A stretch of DNA of 64,000 bases from assembly GCF_015832195.1 (NCBI RefSeq), contig NC_052017.1:10988790-11052789 (forward strand). The letters are read 5' to 3'. The position numbers and the translations under genes are program-made. Source of the stretch: Motacilla alba alba (taxonomy: Eukaryota > Chordata > Aves > Passeriformes > Motacillidae). This document shows positions 47,591 through 61,212 of this stretch, one piece after another. The first letter of the stretch is position 1. The number at the start of each line of letters is the position of its first letter. Below the pieces are notes generated by a model that saw only the letters and a list, made by a program, of their open reading frames with translations, was not told the origin of the DNA and ran no database searches.

Positions 47591-49869
47591 TTTTTCTATA
47601 ATTATGTTCATGATTGGAAGCAGAACTTCTGGTATGATTTATTTAATATGAAATATGAACACTGAAATGAAGTTTTTAAAAAAGAGTTTATAGAAATTCT
47701 TGCAAAAATGTTCTGTTTATAAAAATGTAGCCATTGCTTTCAGGTTAAAAAATGTAATTTTCTTAACTAATATGCATTCAAAAAAGTATTCTACCTTGAG
47801 TTTTATGAGTTAACATTAGAAAATTTGTCCAGTGCACAATTACTTTGAGTGTGTAATAAAGAACACTGATTCTTGCTGTTTTGAAAAGAAAAATACAGAA
47901 AAGCCTTTCTCTGAATGCCCATAGGAAATGTCTGTCCTACACCATCGATTTCATTATAGTGTAAGAAACACTTTTGCCCTAAGTGCTTCTTCCAGCCCTG
48001 GTTCTTAATTGTTGTTATTTGGCAGCATGAAACATTGATGACATTGGTCAAAAAGATTGACAGCTGCATGAATTGTTATTAACCAGCCTGTTGGTTGTAG
48101 CTTAAAGTTCAATAAATACGAAGTTGCAGTATAAGCCTCAGGGAGCCTCTTTCTTTTCCAAAGAACTGGAAATTAACTATTTGATGTCTTTATAAGCTGC
48201 CTTTTTCCTATCACCCCCTCACCTCCTCCAAGAGTTTTGATGACACTAAAAAGAAATGGCTGGTTTGGTAATGCTCTCATAACTGGAGATCATGGCCCCT
48301 TCTTGATCCTGAAGGAGGAAATGACCGAACATTACAGGAGAGGTAACTGCCCAGTCCCTTGTTCTCATTGTCACTTATCACCACAGTGTGAGGAACAACA
48401 GAAAAATCATTCAGAAATGTTAGGATCTGAAGGAGCACAGGGGACAGAACGATTTCTGAAGTGACTCAGGAATAACTTCTGTAATACTGATACATGAGAA
48501 TACATTTCGTCCTCCACACACAAGTACTGTCATACTGTTATGATTTGCAGTTGTACATTCATTTAATCACATAACAACTTGCTGGAAAGCTTTAATAATT
48601 GTGTATTATGTTGGAGAGAAAATCTTTACCAACATACAGATTCTTAACTTTTTTAATGGTGCTGTGTACCTTCCCTTTTTAAAATCTGCACATCTGCTAT
48701 GTCTGTCTTAAATCCCAGTAGATTTTCCCCCACCCCACCACCCCAGAGCAAATATGCTCCTTTTCTTGCTACAAGCAAACTTGGATTTTTAACTCCTATT
48801 TCTCTGCTGGTTCAGAGACCTCTGGTATCTATACCATTACTTGTCTTGTTCAGCTCCCAGTAGTCTTAGCTATTCAGTATTCTGTGTCATTACTACTTGA
48901 GATGTGACATACTGTCATTTTGACTTTGATCAAAACAAGGTAATTGTAGCAACAGGAAGAACCCATTAAAGCTCGTCAATGTCTGATTTAGTCAGGGTGA
49001 ATAGAGGAAAAAATACCTTGCTGACTCAGTAAATCCTAAATTTTACCACTTAGGGAAAAACATGAATAGTGCATTTGAATGTATATCTATGAATATTCCA
49101 AAGCTTCATCCTTTCAGATGTGCTTGAATCAATCATCACTTTGAATTCACCTGAATGACTGAGATAAACACCATGGTGTCCCATAACTCCATTCCTACCA
49201 CGAATCAAGCAGGCTGGTCTGACCATTATAGTGCAGAGCTATTTAACCCATACTTGACTTCTCACATGTGGCTAATATAAGATATGATGAACAGCACACA
49301 CATTGGACTAAAATTTTGAGGCAGCACCATAGTGAAGTAATTTTGACATTTTGAATCACCGATTTTGTTTTTCTTTTATTTGTTGTGAAGGGAGTTTTTC
49401 ACTCACGGGTTGGGAAGTCTTGTGGGTGATTTTATTAGTAAATGTGTTGTCGTTATGGTTAGGATGGATATTTAATGTGTATTAATAATCACAGAAAATT
49501 AAATTTTCACTGGGATTTAATTGAACAATCTCTATGCCATGATCACTCCTATAGTCGGTCTATTTAGTTCTACTGAGGCAAGGTTATCATTTTTTTCTTC
49601 CAATATCAATCACCTATTATCCCATGAGCATCTTGAATTCTCTCTTCTGTTGCAAGAGTATTTTCCCCAGCTTTACTGTATTGTACATATTAGCATACAG
49701 TAAACGAATTAATAATATCTTGCAAGTTCAAACCTAAATAACTTTATGCACAACTTTCAAAATGTTTTACTATTTGAGTTTCCTTTTGGTAAAACAAGAA
49801 AATGTAATTATATGCTAAAAGGAATTGATAAGCAGCTTGTTTAACCAATGGTTACAATCTCCTGTCTTT

Positions 49870-50060
49870 GTTCACAGCATCTGTAGCAATGGAACTACTG
49901 CATTTCAATGCTGACATTTAATCAATGCATGTAAATCACCTTGGAGGCCTATTATTCTTGTATTCATTAATTCTGTCATGCAGAATACAAGTGTGTAGGA
50001 GAATTATATACAAAGTTTTTGCAGCTGAGGTCAAAAAGTGGCACATGTTACTGCCGGCTC
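49870..50060. other. Candidate conserved noncoding stretch
   Basis: Non-repetitive sequence with POU/homeodomain-like words (aatgcatgtaaat, tcattaattctg) and no ORF. It looks like a developmental-enhancer-type element, by texture only. Confidence 0.2.
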
Positions 50061-51968
50061 TTGAAGTTCCACACTGCTTCTGACACATGCCATGGTATAT
50101 ACCACAATATGTGTGGATAAAATCATAGGATCTCTGAATTTAAATTGCATCAGAGTTTTATTTAAGGGACTTTTTGTGTTAGGAAATTGTCAGCTGGTTG
50201 GAAGTCTTTCCTATTGACTGTATGATATATTCCTTCTGTTTGCTGACTTCTGGGGGCAGGTACAGATGAAAATAAATACAGAGGGGGCTGCTTCTGTATG
50301 AAAAGACTAAACTTCTTAAACTAAATGCAAGATTATGCAAGAAACAAATATGATAAATCCATATATGATAAGAAAGTAACCCAAATAATATCCAGTCAGG
50401 CAGTGGTATCTCAAAATTTTCAAGTCAGTATGCCATAAAAAATTTAGGGTTGCTGGTCTCTGAACATTTAAAACTCATTGGAACTGAAAAATTAATTTGT
50501 ATTCAGGCCAGTGTTTGGAGGGAGGGTGACTGAAAGCATCAGAGAAAACAGTGAACAGCCAGGAACAATGGCACAGCAGATGGGCTTGCTTTGGTACCTG
50601 CACCTCTGCATGGGGAAGTCTACTCTGTGTTTCATCACCTTGCAACAAACTGTGTTTTACTTGTGAAGCATCAGTTTGTCCAAAGAAATCTGTCGTGTAG
50701 AAACTATCCAAGACAACCAGCTTTGGCCTAGCAGGTAAGTGAGCTGGCACCACACCAGGAGCAGAGCCCAGAACTGGAAGGTGGTCTGAAACCAGGAGAG
50801 CAGATGGGGTACACGAAGGGCAGACAGAGAAATATGCTACTCACCTGCCTCCCAAGTAACTTCCTCCACTGAGTGGTGGCTATGGCAACTCATGGAAGAA
50901 ATCTGGGAAAATCAAACCTGGTGGATTTTCTGTCCTTGATCACCATCCATATTTGGCCATTCTATTTTTTTTTAATTTCCATGAGTGAGCCATTCAAGCT
51001 AAAAGTTCAGATTGAAGCATTTTAAATCTTTAATACAAATAATTTTGAAATGTTTCCTTTTATTTTTCTCTTTAAAACAAAGACATTTAATTATAGCTGA
51101 AAAATAGTTTAGAAGTCATTCTATGGTTCTCTGAGTTTCTAACTTGCTATAACTTGCTTTTCTTTGTTACTATGTGAAACTGATCTTTTTCTGTGACAAT
51201 TTACACTTTAAAAACATTTTTTTCATAAGGAACATTTACAAACTTTCATTTGTCAAACATTTTTGCCACATGAAATTTTAAGGGTTTATTACAGAAATTT
51301 TTAAATATATACACACGTGTATAGATAAATAATGATAACATACTGTATTTTTTCTCAGTGGATCCAGGATACAGCTGGAATCCATGAAGTCTTCTTTTGG
51401 TCTGGTCTGTAGACCATGAGAAATCAGCTGCAAAGAAATAGTCACTCCTGATTTTTAACCAGGAGTGAGTAAAAGGCACCAGGCTTCACACATCATACAG
51501 CAACAAAGCATGGAGTTTTAGTCTAAATTTTGAATGTGGGTGCACGGGTCACTGCTTTGTATTTCACTGGGTGCAGACATGGCAACTCTTTCACCAGAAG
51601 AGTAAATTGAAAGCAATTTTGTCACTGATTCTGCAGTGTCAAATGTCAGATTGCCACCCAACAAGGAGCACCATGTCATATCTTGTGCTTTGCCCTGTCA
51701 TGAGTAAATGGTAACACTGCTCTTGTGCTAATCCCTTTGTTCTGCTTATGGCAATTCATTGAGAAAATACAGGCTTCAAGTCAGATGTAGAGGAGCCCTT
51801 CAGTCACAGGACCAATTTATTTAGCCCTGTGCCAGCCCTGTGTCCCCAGTCATACCAATTAAATGTATGGAGGCAAGAGGGAAATGCCCTGAGTTCTGGT
51901 GTACTCTTTTTCTCTGCCATAGACCCAAGTGGCAAAGATCCCCAGCACTGTGCAATCAGCTTGGAGCC

Positions 51969-51997
51969 TGTCCCAGCCTGTCCCTGGGGCTGGGACA
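51969..51997. repeat. Perfect 10-bp GC-rich inverted repeat
   Basis: tgtcccagcc (51969-51978) and ggctgggaca (51988-51997) enclose a 9-nt loop (tgtccctgg). The loop repeats the tgtccc word, so slippage pairing is possible. Confidence 0.75.
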
Positions 51998-54900
51998 TGT
52001 TCTGCACCAAGCACTGAAGAAAGAATAGGTTTAGACTATAAAAACTGTTAGCTTCCTCACAGGGGACCTATCTGAGGTTATCTAAGCTCAGGCCTTGATT
52101 CACTGTTGGGAAAAAATTGTGAAGCAGTGAGAAGAAAGGCTAAAGCAGACAAAATAAAGAAAGCAAAATGGAAAGGAATTATACAGTTTGGCAATGAGGT
52201 CTTTGTTATTATAGAGCCTTTGTGACCTTTAACAGAGTCTGACTTGACTGGTTGCCTGAACAAGTTTCCACCCTGCAGTCCTGAGTCCAGTTACATGCCT
52301 GGTAGCTCATTTTAAAACAAACCTGCCACATCATCAGCTTCAGAAGCTGCAGTGCGTGCTGGCTGAACAGACCATGCCTTGCAGGCACCCTTGACAGTGA
52401 CCTCCTTTCCAAGCAGGTCAGAATAGTTACCTGCCCAAGAGGCACTGTCTCATTGATTCATCTGCCTCCAAACAGATGTACCGCATATCTGTTTGAGATG
52501 CACCTGCTTCTCAGGGATGGAAAATTGAACACATATTTATTATACCTGCCAAGTATTCAGCCATGGATGAGGATTGTTGCTTGCAGCAGGTATGAACATG
52601 TGAATCTCTCTGAGGGGCAACACATACAAAGAATATGCCCCCTTTGGGGGTCTAAAGCAATTATTGGAGATATTTTTAACTGTGTCCTCCAGGCACCTGC
52701 CAACTCATGTCTAATTTACCTACTGTGTTCCTAAACACATCCTTTTTTTATGAGTAATTTTTTATACATATTAACATAATACTAGTAAACATATGCAGAC
52801 ATTAATTTTCATATCTGAACTTCCATGTAATTCCTTTTATTTGCTGATCCTTTACCCTTTGAGCTTCAAAGATTGTGTGATGATACTAGGGAAAGATTTA
52901 ACAGCTTTGAATCTGAAACAAAGATGCACCAGAAACTTCAGAAGGATCTGGATTACGGTCAAGAGATAAAATTTGGAAAAAAACCCTGAACAAACATTGA
53001 ATTGCAGCATACAAATTCTATTATCTATAGTAAAATTTATTCTGAGACAAAGCCTGAGCTTTGCTTTGGAATGCTGAAAAGAGATAGCAGAAATATAAGA
53101 GTCTGTGACTGCTACGACACAGAGGATAAAGTTAGGGGATCAGCAATTGAAAGTGGACATGGCAGTAAACCCAAAGGAAACATGATGCCATCTCTAACAA
53201 AAGAGGTTGAGATTCTTATTTTTGAGCTACTTTATTTTAGGAGATTATGCATTTCATGGGGACAAAAATTAGTTGTACCTGCTATTTACCAAAGAGAAAA
53301 TGAAGGGTCTTGGGGACTTGAGAATTCCTTTATTGAATTAAGAAGTTTCTTGATGATCTGCAGCTGAGGGATTCAGTGCATTATCATTTTATTCCATGAA
53401 AGAAAATAAATGACAGGGAAAGTAAAGCTAGACTTCTGTCCTGTTTTTCTGATAGCCCACGTAAGTGTAGCCAGCGCTCTGCATAAGGCTGCCCTTGGAA
53501 CAAGTGAGCCACAACCAGATGTGCCACCTTTTTCTATGGCTCTGAGCACAGAAAGGACAGCCTGATTCTAAACCATTTACAAACTGCTAAAAATATCTGC
53601 CAGTTTGATCCTTTTTACCCTTGGTTTTTATCTTCTCCTATGACAAAGGGCAAATGCAAGGAGAAAATTAGATCACACAAATTTATATGTGAGTTATATG
53701 TAAAATGAGCATGCAACAGCTCTGAACATAAGGGCCTTTTGCAAAATGGAGACTTGACATTTTTTTCTTCTTTGCACAAACAAGCATGTGCAAGGTGATT
53801 CAAAATGAGGAATTGTTGAAAAGTACAAATCCTGCATAGTAGAGGTTACAACATTAGGTGGATTGAATGAAGTAGAAGCTTCTCATTTATAATCAGATTT
53901 AATCACTTTCAATACTCTAAACCAGATTGAAACTGAACATTAGGGGTTTAGGATAAAACCACGCTTCGCTCCACCCTACATTTACATGTTTTGAATGTCA
54001 GTGTTTTGCTTTCACAGCTGTGTGCTCCATAAGAAGGGAGATGTTTCTGATGAAAAGAAGGTCATTCATTAATGCCAGTGATTACAAGGGACAGGATCAG
54101 CCTTTTTTGTTGTTGGAAAGAACAGAGACAAAGACAAAATGAAGTGTCTCTGTTTCAGAAAGTAAAAGAAATATGCCCAACCAACAAATGTTTCAGTACC
54201 TCCACCCACCCATGGCTGTTTTCTTAGGACAAGTTTACAGGAAGTAAAATACTCTGAGTAGAAGAACATGAAATAAATTTTCTTCCTCTTGAAACAGAAA
54301 ATACAGTTGTGTCTACCCGACAGGTTATATCAATAATCCATCTGTATCTCTGATCCTTTTCAGCCAATTTATCTATGGTGGACTTTAGGACTTCTTTCTG
54401 CAAGTTTGATAGGAATTTTTGAATGAAAGATAAGGGGCAAAAATGTATGGCAATTGAAAAAAAATTGTCTTAATCTTTAAAATGTCGTTATAACAGTAAA
54501 TGCAAACTATTGTGATGATAAATGAAGGTTATAGTCACTATTACTTTAGGTGTTCATGTATCTGTCAGATCAAAAAGAACAGAGCTTGACCTGTTCTAAA
54601 GGCAGGAAAAAGTTTAAACAGGGAATATGAAAGGCAGAGCTTATGCAGCTATGAAGTCAACCTGGACTTTCTTCCACCTCACTGTCTTTGAATATTTCCT
54701 TTCAAAGATTTTAAAACTAGTGAAGATTTCTTCAATGTTCTGAGTGTAGCATTCGTCTATCTTCTGTGTTGACTGATTTTGGATTTATCTCTATCAGCAT
54801 ACTCTGATTGGTTAGAGGATATTTTAAATTTTGCAATTTAGACCCATTTTTCCAACTGTTACAATTTGTGTTGCAATAAGTACAACAGTGAATGTAAGCT

Positions 54901-55199
54901 GCATCATTTTCCCCCATTAAGATTTTAAAACAGTGCAGATCCAATTTAGATGAAAAGAAAATCATTATTCCAACTAATTAAAAATTAAGTATTATTCACA
55001 ACAACAAAACATGCTATGAAATTTCAAGCTGGTTTCAAATCCATACTTAACTGATAACAGCTATTGCACAATTTTCTTCTTAATATCAATGACTTTGTGA
55101 GTTAGTGACTCAAATCCTTGTTTTTACTAAATTGAAAATTAAATTATTTGAAAATTTGGTGGTTTAATAAGATAATGTGAAAGGAAATACAATTGATTA

Positions 55200-55340
55200 A
55201 AATAACATTGATTTCTTCCTTTTAGAATGTAGTATTAGATGTCATAGCTGCCAGCCACCAAAATTGGAACTTATCATTTCCTGTAACACAACAGCTCATT
55301 TATGATGTACAACTTGCCTCTGCATTTAGAAAATTGACAG
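55200..55340. other. Candidate conserved noncoding stretch
   Basis: High-complexity AT-rich sequence (catttcctgtaacacaacag, ctcatttatgatgtacaact) with no ORF or repeat. Called by texture only. Confidence 0.2.
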
Positions 55341-58003
55341 GGACAAAAGTCTTCTTTCTTCCACTATGTCTGCTCAATAGAGAGGAAGAATTCAGTCCTT
55401 TTTCCTTTCACCAGGACTCATGATGCAATAAGCACACCTGAGAACAAGCATGTCATGCAGGCATTCACTGATCAGTGAGATCCATATGTCAAGAGGAGTT
55501 TAACACCACATCTTCTATAAATCAAACCTCAATCTTCTACAAGACATTGGGTGCATCTCTAAAGTATCACATACTGCTGCTAAAAGATATGAATATTTCT
55601 GAGGATTGAAATGCTTGCTATAAAATTAATTTTAATTTCAGCTGGAAGTTATGAAAATAGTTCATAATTCTCTTTTCCACTTTCACAAAACTTTTCTTTC
55701 TATCCTTTCAAGTAATCTTCAAGAATTTTACAGTGAGTATCTCTTGAAGAAATAAGAATGACTAAATAATGTGCATAATTATTTTATTAAGATAATTTTA
55801 TTAAAGTAGTAAAAAAAGCAATCTAGAATATAAAATTCAAAAGCTTTTACATTTTTCCCATCTTTATTTATTCTGCCTTGCTGTCTAAAACACTGCATAA
55901 ATATCGTAGGAATTATGCACAGGTTTGTATTTAAATGTGAGAACACTTGTTTTTCTGATCAATGTCTAAATAATGAAACCGTAACAGGATCAATGGCTTG
56001 TCCTTCCTAAAGAGCTCTTAGGAGTCTTTAGGCATATTTATTCTTCCTTATTTGGAAGTCTATTGCAAAACTCAGGAAAAACATTGGAAACTATTTGTTA
56101 CCATTAACTAAGTCAAAGTAATAACAGGTAAAATTGTCAATGGAAGCTTCTCAGATTCTCACTGGGATTTTGATTCCACTGTGTTTCGATGCTTTTCAGC
56201 ACATTTTTTCTGTGAACATGGGCTTACAGTGCTAGAGGTAGTTTTTACTAGCATGTTTTAGGACCCAAAAGGGTATATCTATTTTCAAACAAGTGCATTT
56301 ATGGGCTTGTCACACAGGGCCAATGGTTCTGCTGAGTGATGGGAAGGCATTGCTTTCAAACTCTGCATTTACAAGTATACAGAGTCTGTAGGATGCCTAA
56401 GACAATACACATAACCCGCTACCCCATCCTCATACAGATTAAAAAAATTTAACAAGGGATGGCTCTTAAAGCCTTCGTGGGCACTACCACCCACACGTAA
56501 ATTTAAAAAGTTTGTGGCAGGATGTCAACTAATGGAACAGATTTTGATTTTGGTTTTTGTTTTGCTGCCAAACACATTTAGAAAAAAATTTCACTAATGA
56601 CCATAATGTGTAGGATAGACAAATTCCAGTAAAATTGCAGATGATCCCATCCTTAGTACACAAGACTACTTAAATGCTTACTCAGAATATTTTTTAGATG
56701 TTGGTACACAGACATTAAAGGGAAAGAAGAACTTAACTTTAGACTGTTTGGTGTTTGTCTGGCATCAACAAGTGTTTGGTAAGAAATTGTGTTTGACACC
56801 TGTCTCAGACTTGATTGTTGCCCTAATGCCTTACAAGTGGTTTAAAAAGTCCACAATGAGTGGGGTTCATCTCTGGCACTGAGGTATCAGGAACAAACAC
56901 AGGAAATGCCATCCTGGCCTTGACAAAAGGGCTATGACTTGTTTTACAGCCTTTCAAGCACAACAAAAACACAACCACCCAATTGCATCAGGCTCTCCTG
57001 AGGTCTTGTTTCCATTTGTTGGTATTTCCACTGGAAGCAGTGACTGCTGGCTTGCATCAAGGAGAGTTGTCAGGTAGTCTTAAAAATATGATAGCAGATG
57101 CCTTGTCTTCTCCTCTACTCCAGGTTTAGCACCATGACAGGATTCCTTCATTGAAGCATTATGAATAAGTTCTGTTGGAGTAATTTTGATTATTTAATTT
57201 GTTCAATGCCAGGAACTCAGGACTCAGCTAAATGTTTGATATGGCCCCAGGAAAACCATGGGTGAAAGCAGGTTTTTCTCCCTGCATACATGCATGCCCG
57301 GATTTTGGTGAGTAAGAATGCACACTTACTGCTCTGGCAGGCCTTTAGTGTGGGGTAGGACATTCAACATCAGAGACTTTGGCTCCATCAGTTCAGGGTC
57401 TGCCTAATAATTGGTCCACACCAGTGCACAAATCATGGTGTCCCCTGTACATGCAGAGCAAACAGGTTGCATGGACTCAATTTTTCTCCTTTTATGCTCA
57501 TTACTGTCACACACCACATGTAAGAAGGGATTAATATGATAAATAGGAAAGAATGAAAAGACTATCTTGGTTGCATTGCATCCAATGCATCATCCATACA
57601 GATGTCAAAGATTATCTCTTGTTAGTTTTTTTTCTAGGCCTTTTATTTCTGCTGTAGCAGCTTTGTCATCCTCTCAAAATCATCCAGGACACATCTACTT
57701 TGGGTAAACATCTTGAAACTAGTACTTTTAGTCTGAGAAACAGAAACATTATATGTATATTGATGTTACACTGGGTCAAAATAACTGGTCCTATCAAAAG
57801 CAGAGGTAATTAGCTCGGAAATGGTGTAATGAGAATGCCTTTCAGGCTTAGAAATTATCTCTATGAAGCTTAGCTGAGAGCAGATAGAAATACTTATTTA
57901 TGTAGTAGAAAGTCCAGAATCCACGACATGTGTTTGAGATGGAACCACAATGATTTTGTGACAAAACTGGGGTGGTAAACTAAATTACAGAGTCCCTCCT
58001 CCT

Positions 58004-58189
58004 CCCTCTCCTCTCCTCTCCTCTCCTCTCCTCTCCTCTCCTCTCCTCTCCTCTCCTCTCCTCTCCTCTCCTCTCCTCTCCTCTCCTCTCCTCTCCTCTC
58101 CTCTCCTCTCTCTCTCCTCTCCTCTCCTCTCCTCTCCTCTCCTCTCCTCTCCTCTCCTCTCCTCTCCTCTCCTCTCCTCTCCTCTCCTC
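58004..58189 (+). repeat. (CCTCT)n pentanucleotide tract, about 37 units
   Basis: An almost perfect 5-bp repeat over 186 bp, all pyrimidine on the plus strand. There is one phase slip at about 58111-58116 (ctctc followed by tctctc). The unit is mirror-symmetric (ctctcctctc reads the same backwards), so the tract can form intramolecular triplex (H-DNA). The Glu/Arg/Gly repeat ORFs on the minus strand (57980-58231, 57985-58209) are only translations of it. The length probably varies between individuals. Confidence 0.98.
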
Positions 58190-59947
58190 CATGGGTTTTT
58201 TCTCAGCACACAGGTCCTTGTTTAGGAGCACCTGCTAGGGCTGATTTTGTTCTGAACACACTACAATGGACCTGCAGGATCTTTGCCCTGAGTAGCACAA
58301 GGCTTGCTGTAATAGGGCTTCACATTTATGCCAGTGTGGACAATACTGTCAAAACCACCAGCTCAGTTATGAGAAATATTCATAGGACATGAGACCTGCC
58401 ACATTCTTAACAACATCTCAGAACACAGGGTTATTTTAGAGACATTGTAAACATTAATCTTTTCTGTGTTTTGCTTTCACTATAGGAAGAGAGTCTTCTA
58501 AGCCCTGAACAACAGGGCTAAGCAACACTATTTTCCCCCACCTTGTTCCTTTTTAACACACTTTAAATTTAGGTTTAGCAGTGAACTAAGAAGTGACTGT
58601 ACTTTTAGTCTCTTACAGATCCAAATTATAACACAGCATAAAGAAATAGATGAGGAAGCAAACTAAAAGGGGAAAACAGTAGAAATCATGAGGTTTTTGC
58701 CTGCATCAAAAGTCAAGATGCAGGCAGGTTGGAAAGCCAAATGGAAGGGGTGGTTGGCTTTCGTTAAACCTTCCTGTTTTGGCATAGGGGTGCCATATTT
58801 CAGCTTTTGTTCACTTATTTCTCAGAAGGGTATTACAGGTTTCCAGGAGACCTATGTCTTCCTAAGAGTTTAAATCTATGCCTCACATAAAATGCAACCT
58901 ATACATTATATTAGCTTATGTAATGCATTTTTTATTTTCATGCTTCCTTTTTCCATTTTTTTTTATTTGTGAGCATTTTGGTTTTTTATTCCAGATGTTG
59001 GTGATTTCATATGCAGTAAAATAACTTGTTTGCTTGATTTGTGACACATTAGAAATGTCTTTATAAAAGGGAATGGTTTCAACATAAATCTGGAGACAGC
59101 ACATCCAGTGGCATCAAAATTGAATCTGACCCTTGAGTTTGGTTAAATGATAATCTTGGTGATTTGCCAATTTTGAACATGTTATTTTGCTACATTTTTG
59201 ATTTATCTTGAATAGTTAGTGCCTCATGTGGTTTGGATATCAGGAGTCGATGTAAGAAAGGCTGAAATTAAAAAAAATAATCACTCTGCATCAGAAGAGA
59301 GAACAAAGGAAAAATTACACAAAATACAAAGTAGGCCACGTGTTTTTCAGTACTGAAGAACAATGGAACCTAGATGTTTATCACTGTTAGCCAGACCATA
59401 AATCAGTGACCCAATTCACTTTAATGAGGTATTTTCACCTTTAAAAGTCTTCTCTGAAATTTTTTTCAGCATATCAAATATTGATCACTTTAACCTTGTC
59501 TATTTACAAATTTTAGAGCTATGTATAAAATTGATATTATTATGCCTATTAAGCTGTTCATTGTGGAATGACTTAACTTGCACCTTTCAGCAGTATTTGC
59601 AAAGATGAATGTGACAGTTTCAGTTTTAAAATGTTTTCAGTTCGATCATTTAAAGTCAGGTTGAGACCTTTACAGATATTCCCTCTGATATTAAGCATGT
59701 TTTCTGACCTCATCATTTATGCATCTCTGCCTTTTTACAAACCAGAGTGTATTCTAAAATACTTAACAAGAATAAAATATATTGTTCCCATTTAATCAAA
59801 AATAGAGGAAACCACCTATTTTGGAATATAATTCAAGCTAATACAATCAAGTTGCTTTTTACACAGGAATCTCTGGTAAAGTACATTTCCTAATATGTTG
59901 CTATACATTTGATTTCATTGTGTACCAGTGCATTCCCATAAATTTAA

Positions 59948-59963
59948 TTTTTTTTTTTTTTTT
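59948..59963 (+). repeat. Poly(T) run, T16
   Basis: Sixteen T bases. No retrocopy is recognised on the minus strand beside it. Confidence 0.9.
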
Positions 59964-61195
59964 ATTCAGAGCTTGGTAAACGGTACTTTGTTTCACAAAA
60001 ATTACATTAAGCTTATTGCTGCAAGCTTAATCAAAACCAAGAACTACTACAGAAGCTAAGTATTTGCTTTTGATCACTTAGCACTCATTGGAGGGCATCT
60101 TCTTATGTGCTCCTACTCAAGCCAAAAAGCTGGGACACAAAGCTCTGGTGGATTTCAGGATGCAATAAATAGCATATAGAAATAGCTGAAGCCTTCAGTA
60201 TTTTTAGATTGGATGGTAAATCAAACGACCTGAGCTCCAGTATTTACTGTGATTATTATTGTGAACAACTGGTACTTTGTTTTTTTCACAGCATCAGAGT
60301 AGTAATGCTTATCTAACATAATAAAATCTTTTTTGCATTGTGGCTGAGAAGTGTTGTGTAAATGTTAAGTACAAATAAATATTTACTCCTTGTCTGCAGT
60401 GATTCAGTTTGTTAATCTCTGAAACACTGTTTCCTATTATGCAGAGGAAAGATAAAAATATATTATGGATGAGGCAGACAAGTTTTATTGGAGAGGGAAA
60501 CATGGGCACCTCTGCTTATTTAAATCGTGCTCATGTGGGTCTTTCTCTTTTGGAACATGCAGGTGCCTCAGCTAATTGCAAATTTAAACCACCTGGCACT
60601 GGTTTTCTTTCTGCTCAAGTCCTGAAAGCTGCAGAAAAGATGATTTGAACTTTGAACTGTGCTTTGTAGGAGCAGTAACTCTCTCTGCAAGGAACACATT
60701 AAACTTTGTGATCTCTTTTGTATTTTCTTACAAAGAGTCTTGGTATGAAATCTCATATGGTTGAAACCTTAAATTAATGGCCTGTGAAAGGAAAAAAAAA
60801 TAGTACAGGAGGCATTATGGGATTTGTGCTTTACTTTTCTCATAAAATGTGCTAGGTTCAACAAAATTCTAAGAAAGTTCACTGTAGTCTAGGTCAAGTA
60901 CATTTTTTTTCATTCACTGTGGATGTTCAAACTGATGGTCCTTCTTGGGTTTGCCTGTGATAGGCAATGACAGAAATTGCTTTCACCTGTCCATTCTGTA
61001 CTTAGACCAGAGGTTGCCATCCCCTCACAGAAGCATCACAAATGGCAGTTTGTCCATTCCTTAGCCATCATAAGTTGCAATCTGTCACATTAAATTAAAA
61101 TGCCATGTGTGGAACACAGAGTCCTAGGATGATGAAGCTCCTGTAAGTCCAAGCTACCAGAGATCCTGTTTTATACAGCTAGGAACTCAATTCTT

Positions 61196-61212
61196 AAAAA
61201 AAAAAAAAAAAA
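61196..61212 (+). repeat. Poly(A) run, A17
   Basis: Seventeen A bases. No processed pseudogene is recognised upstream. Confidence 0.9.

Larger units (their letters stand above)
47591..58003. other. Unique AT-rich DNA, no gene recognised
   Basis: ORFs up to 121 codons (53002-53367) without a recognised family. Candidate conserved stretches at 49870-50060 and 55200-55340 and a hairpin at 51969-51997 are noted separately. No transposon is named. Confidence 0.5.

Noticed and set aside
50120..50180. Possible reversed CR1 tail (aatcataggatctctgaatt)
   Set aside because: The match ends after one degenerate octamer and the ggttggaagggacc block is missing.
53002..53367. 121-codon plus-strand ORF
   Set aside because: No recognisable motif or family and a length within chance for this window.
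57980..58231. Two minus-strand ORFs with Glu/Arg/Gly repeats
   Set aside because: They are translations of the (CCTCT)n tract in two frames, so they have no independent evidence of coding.
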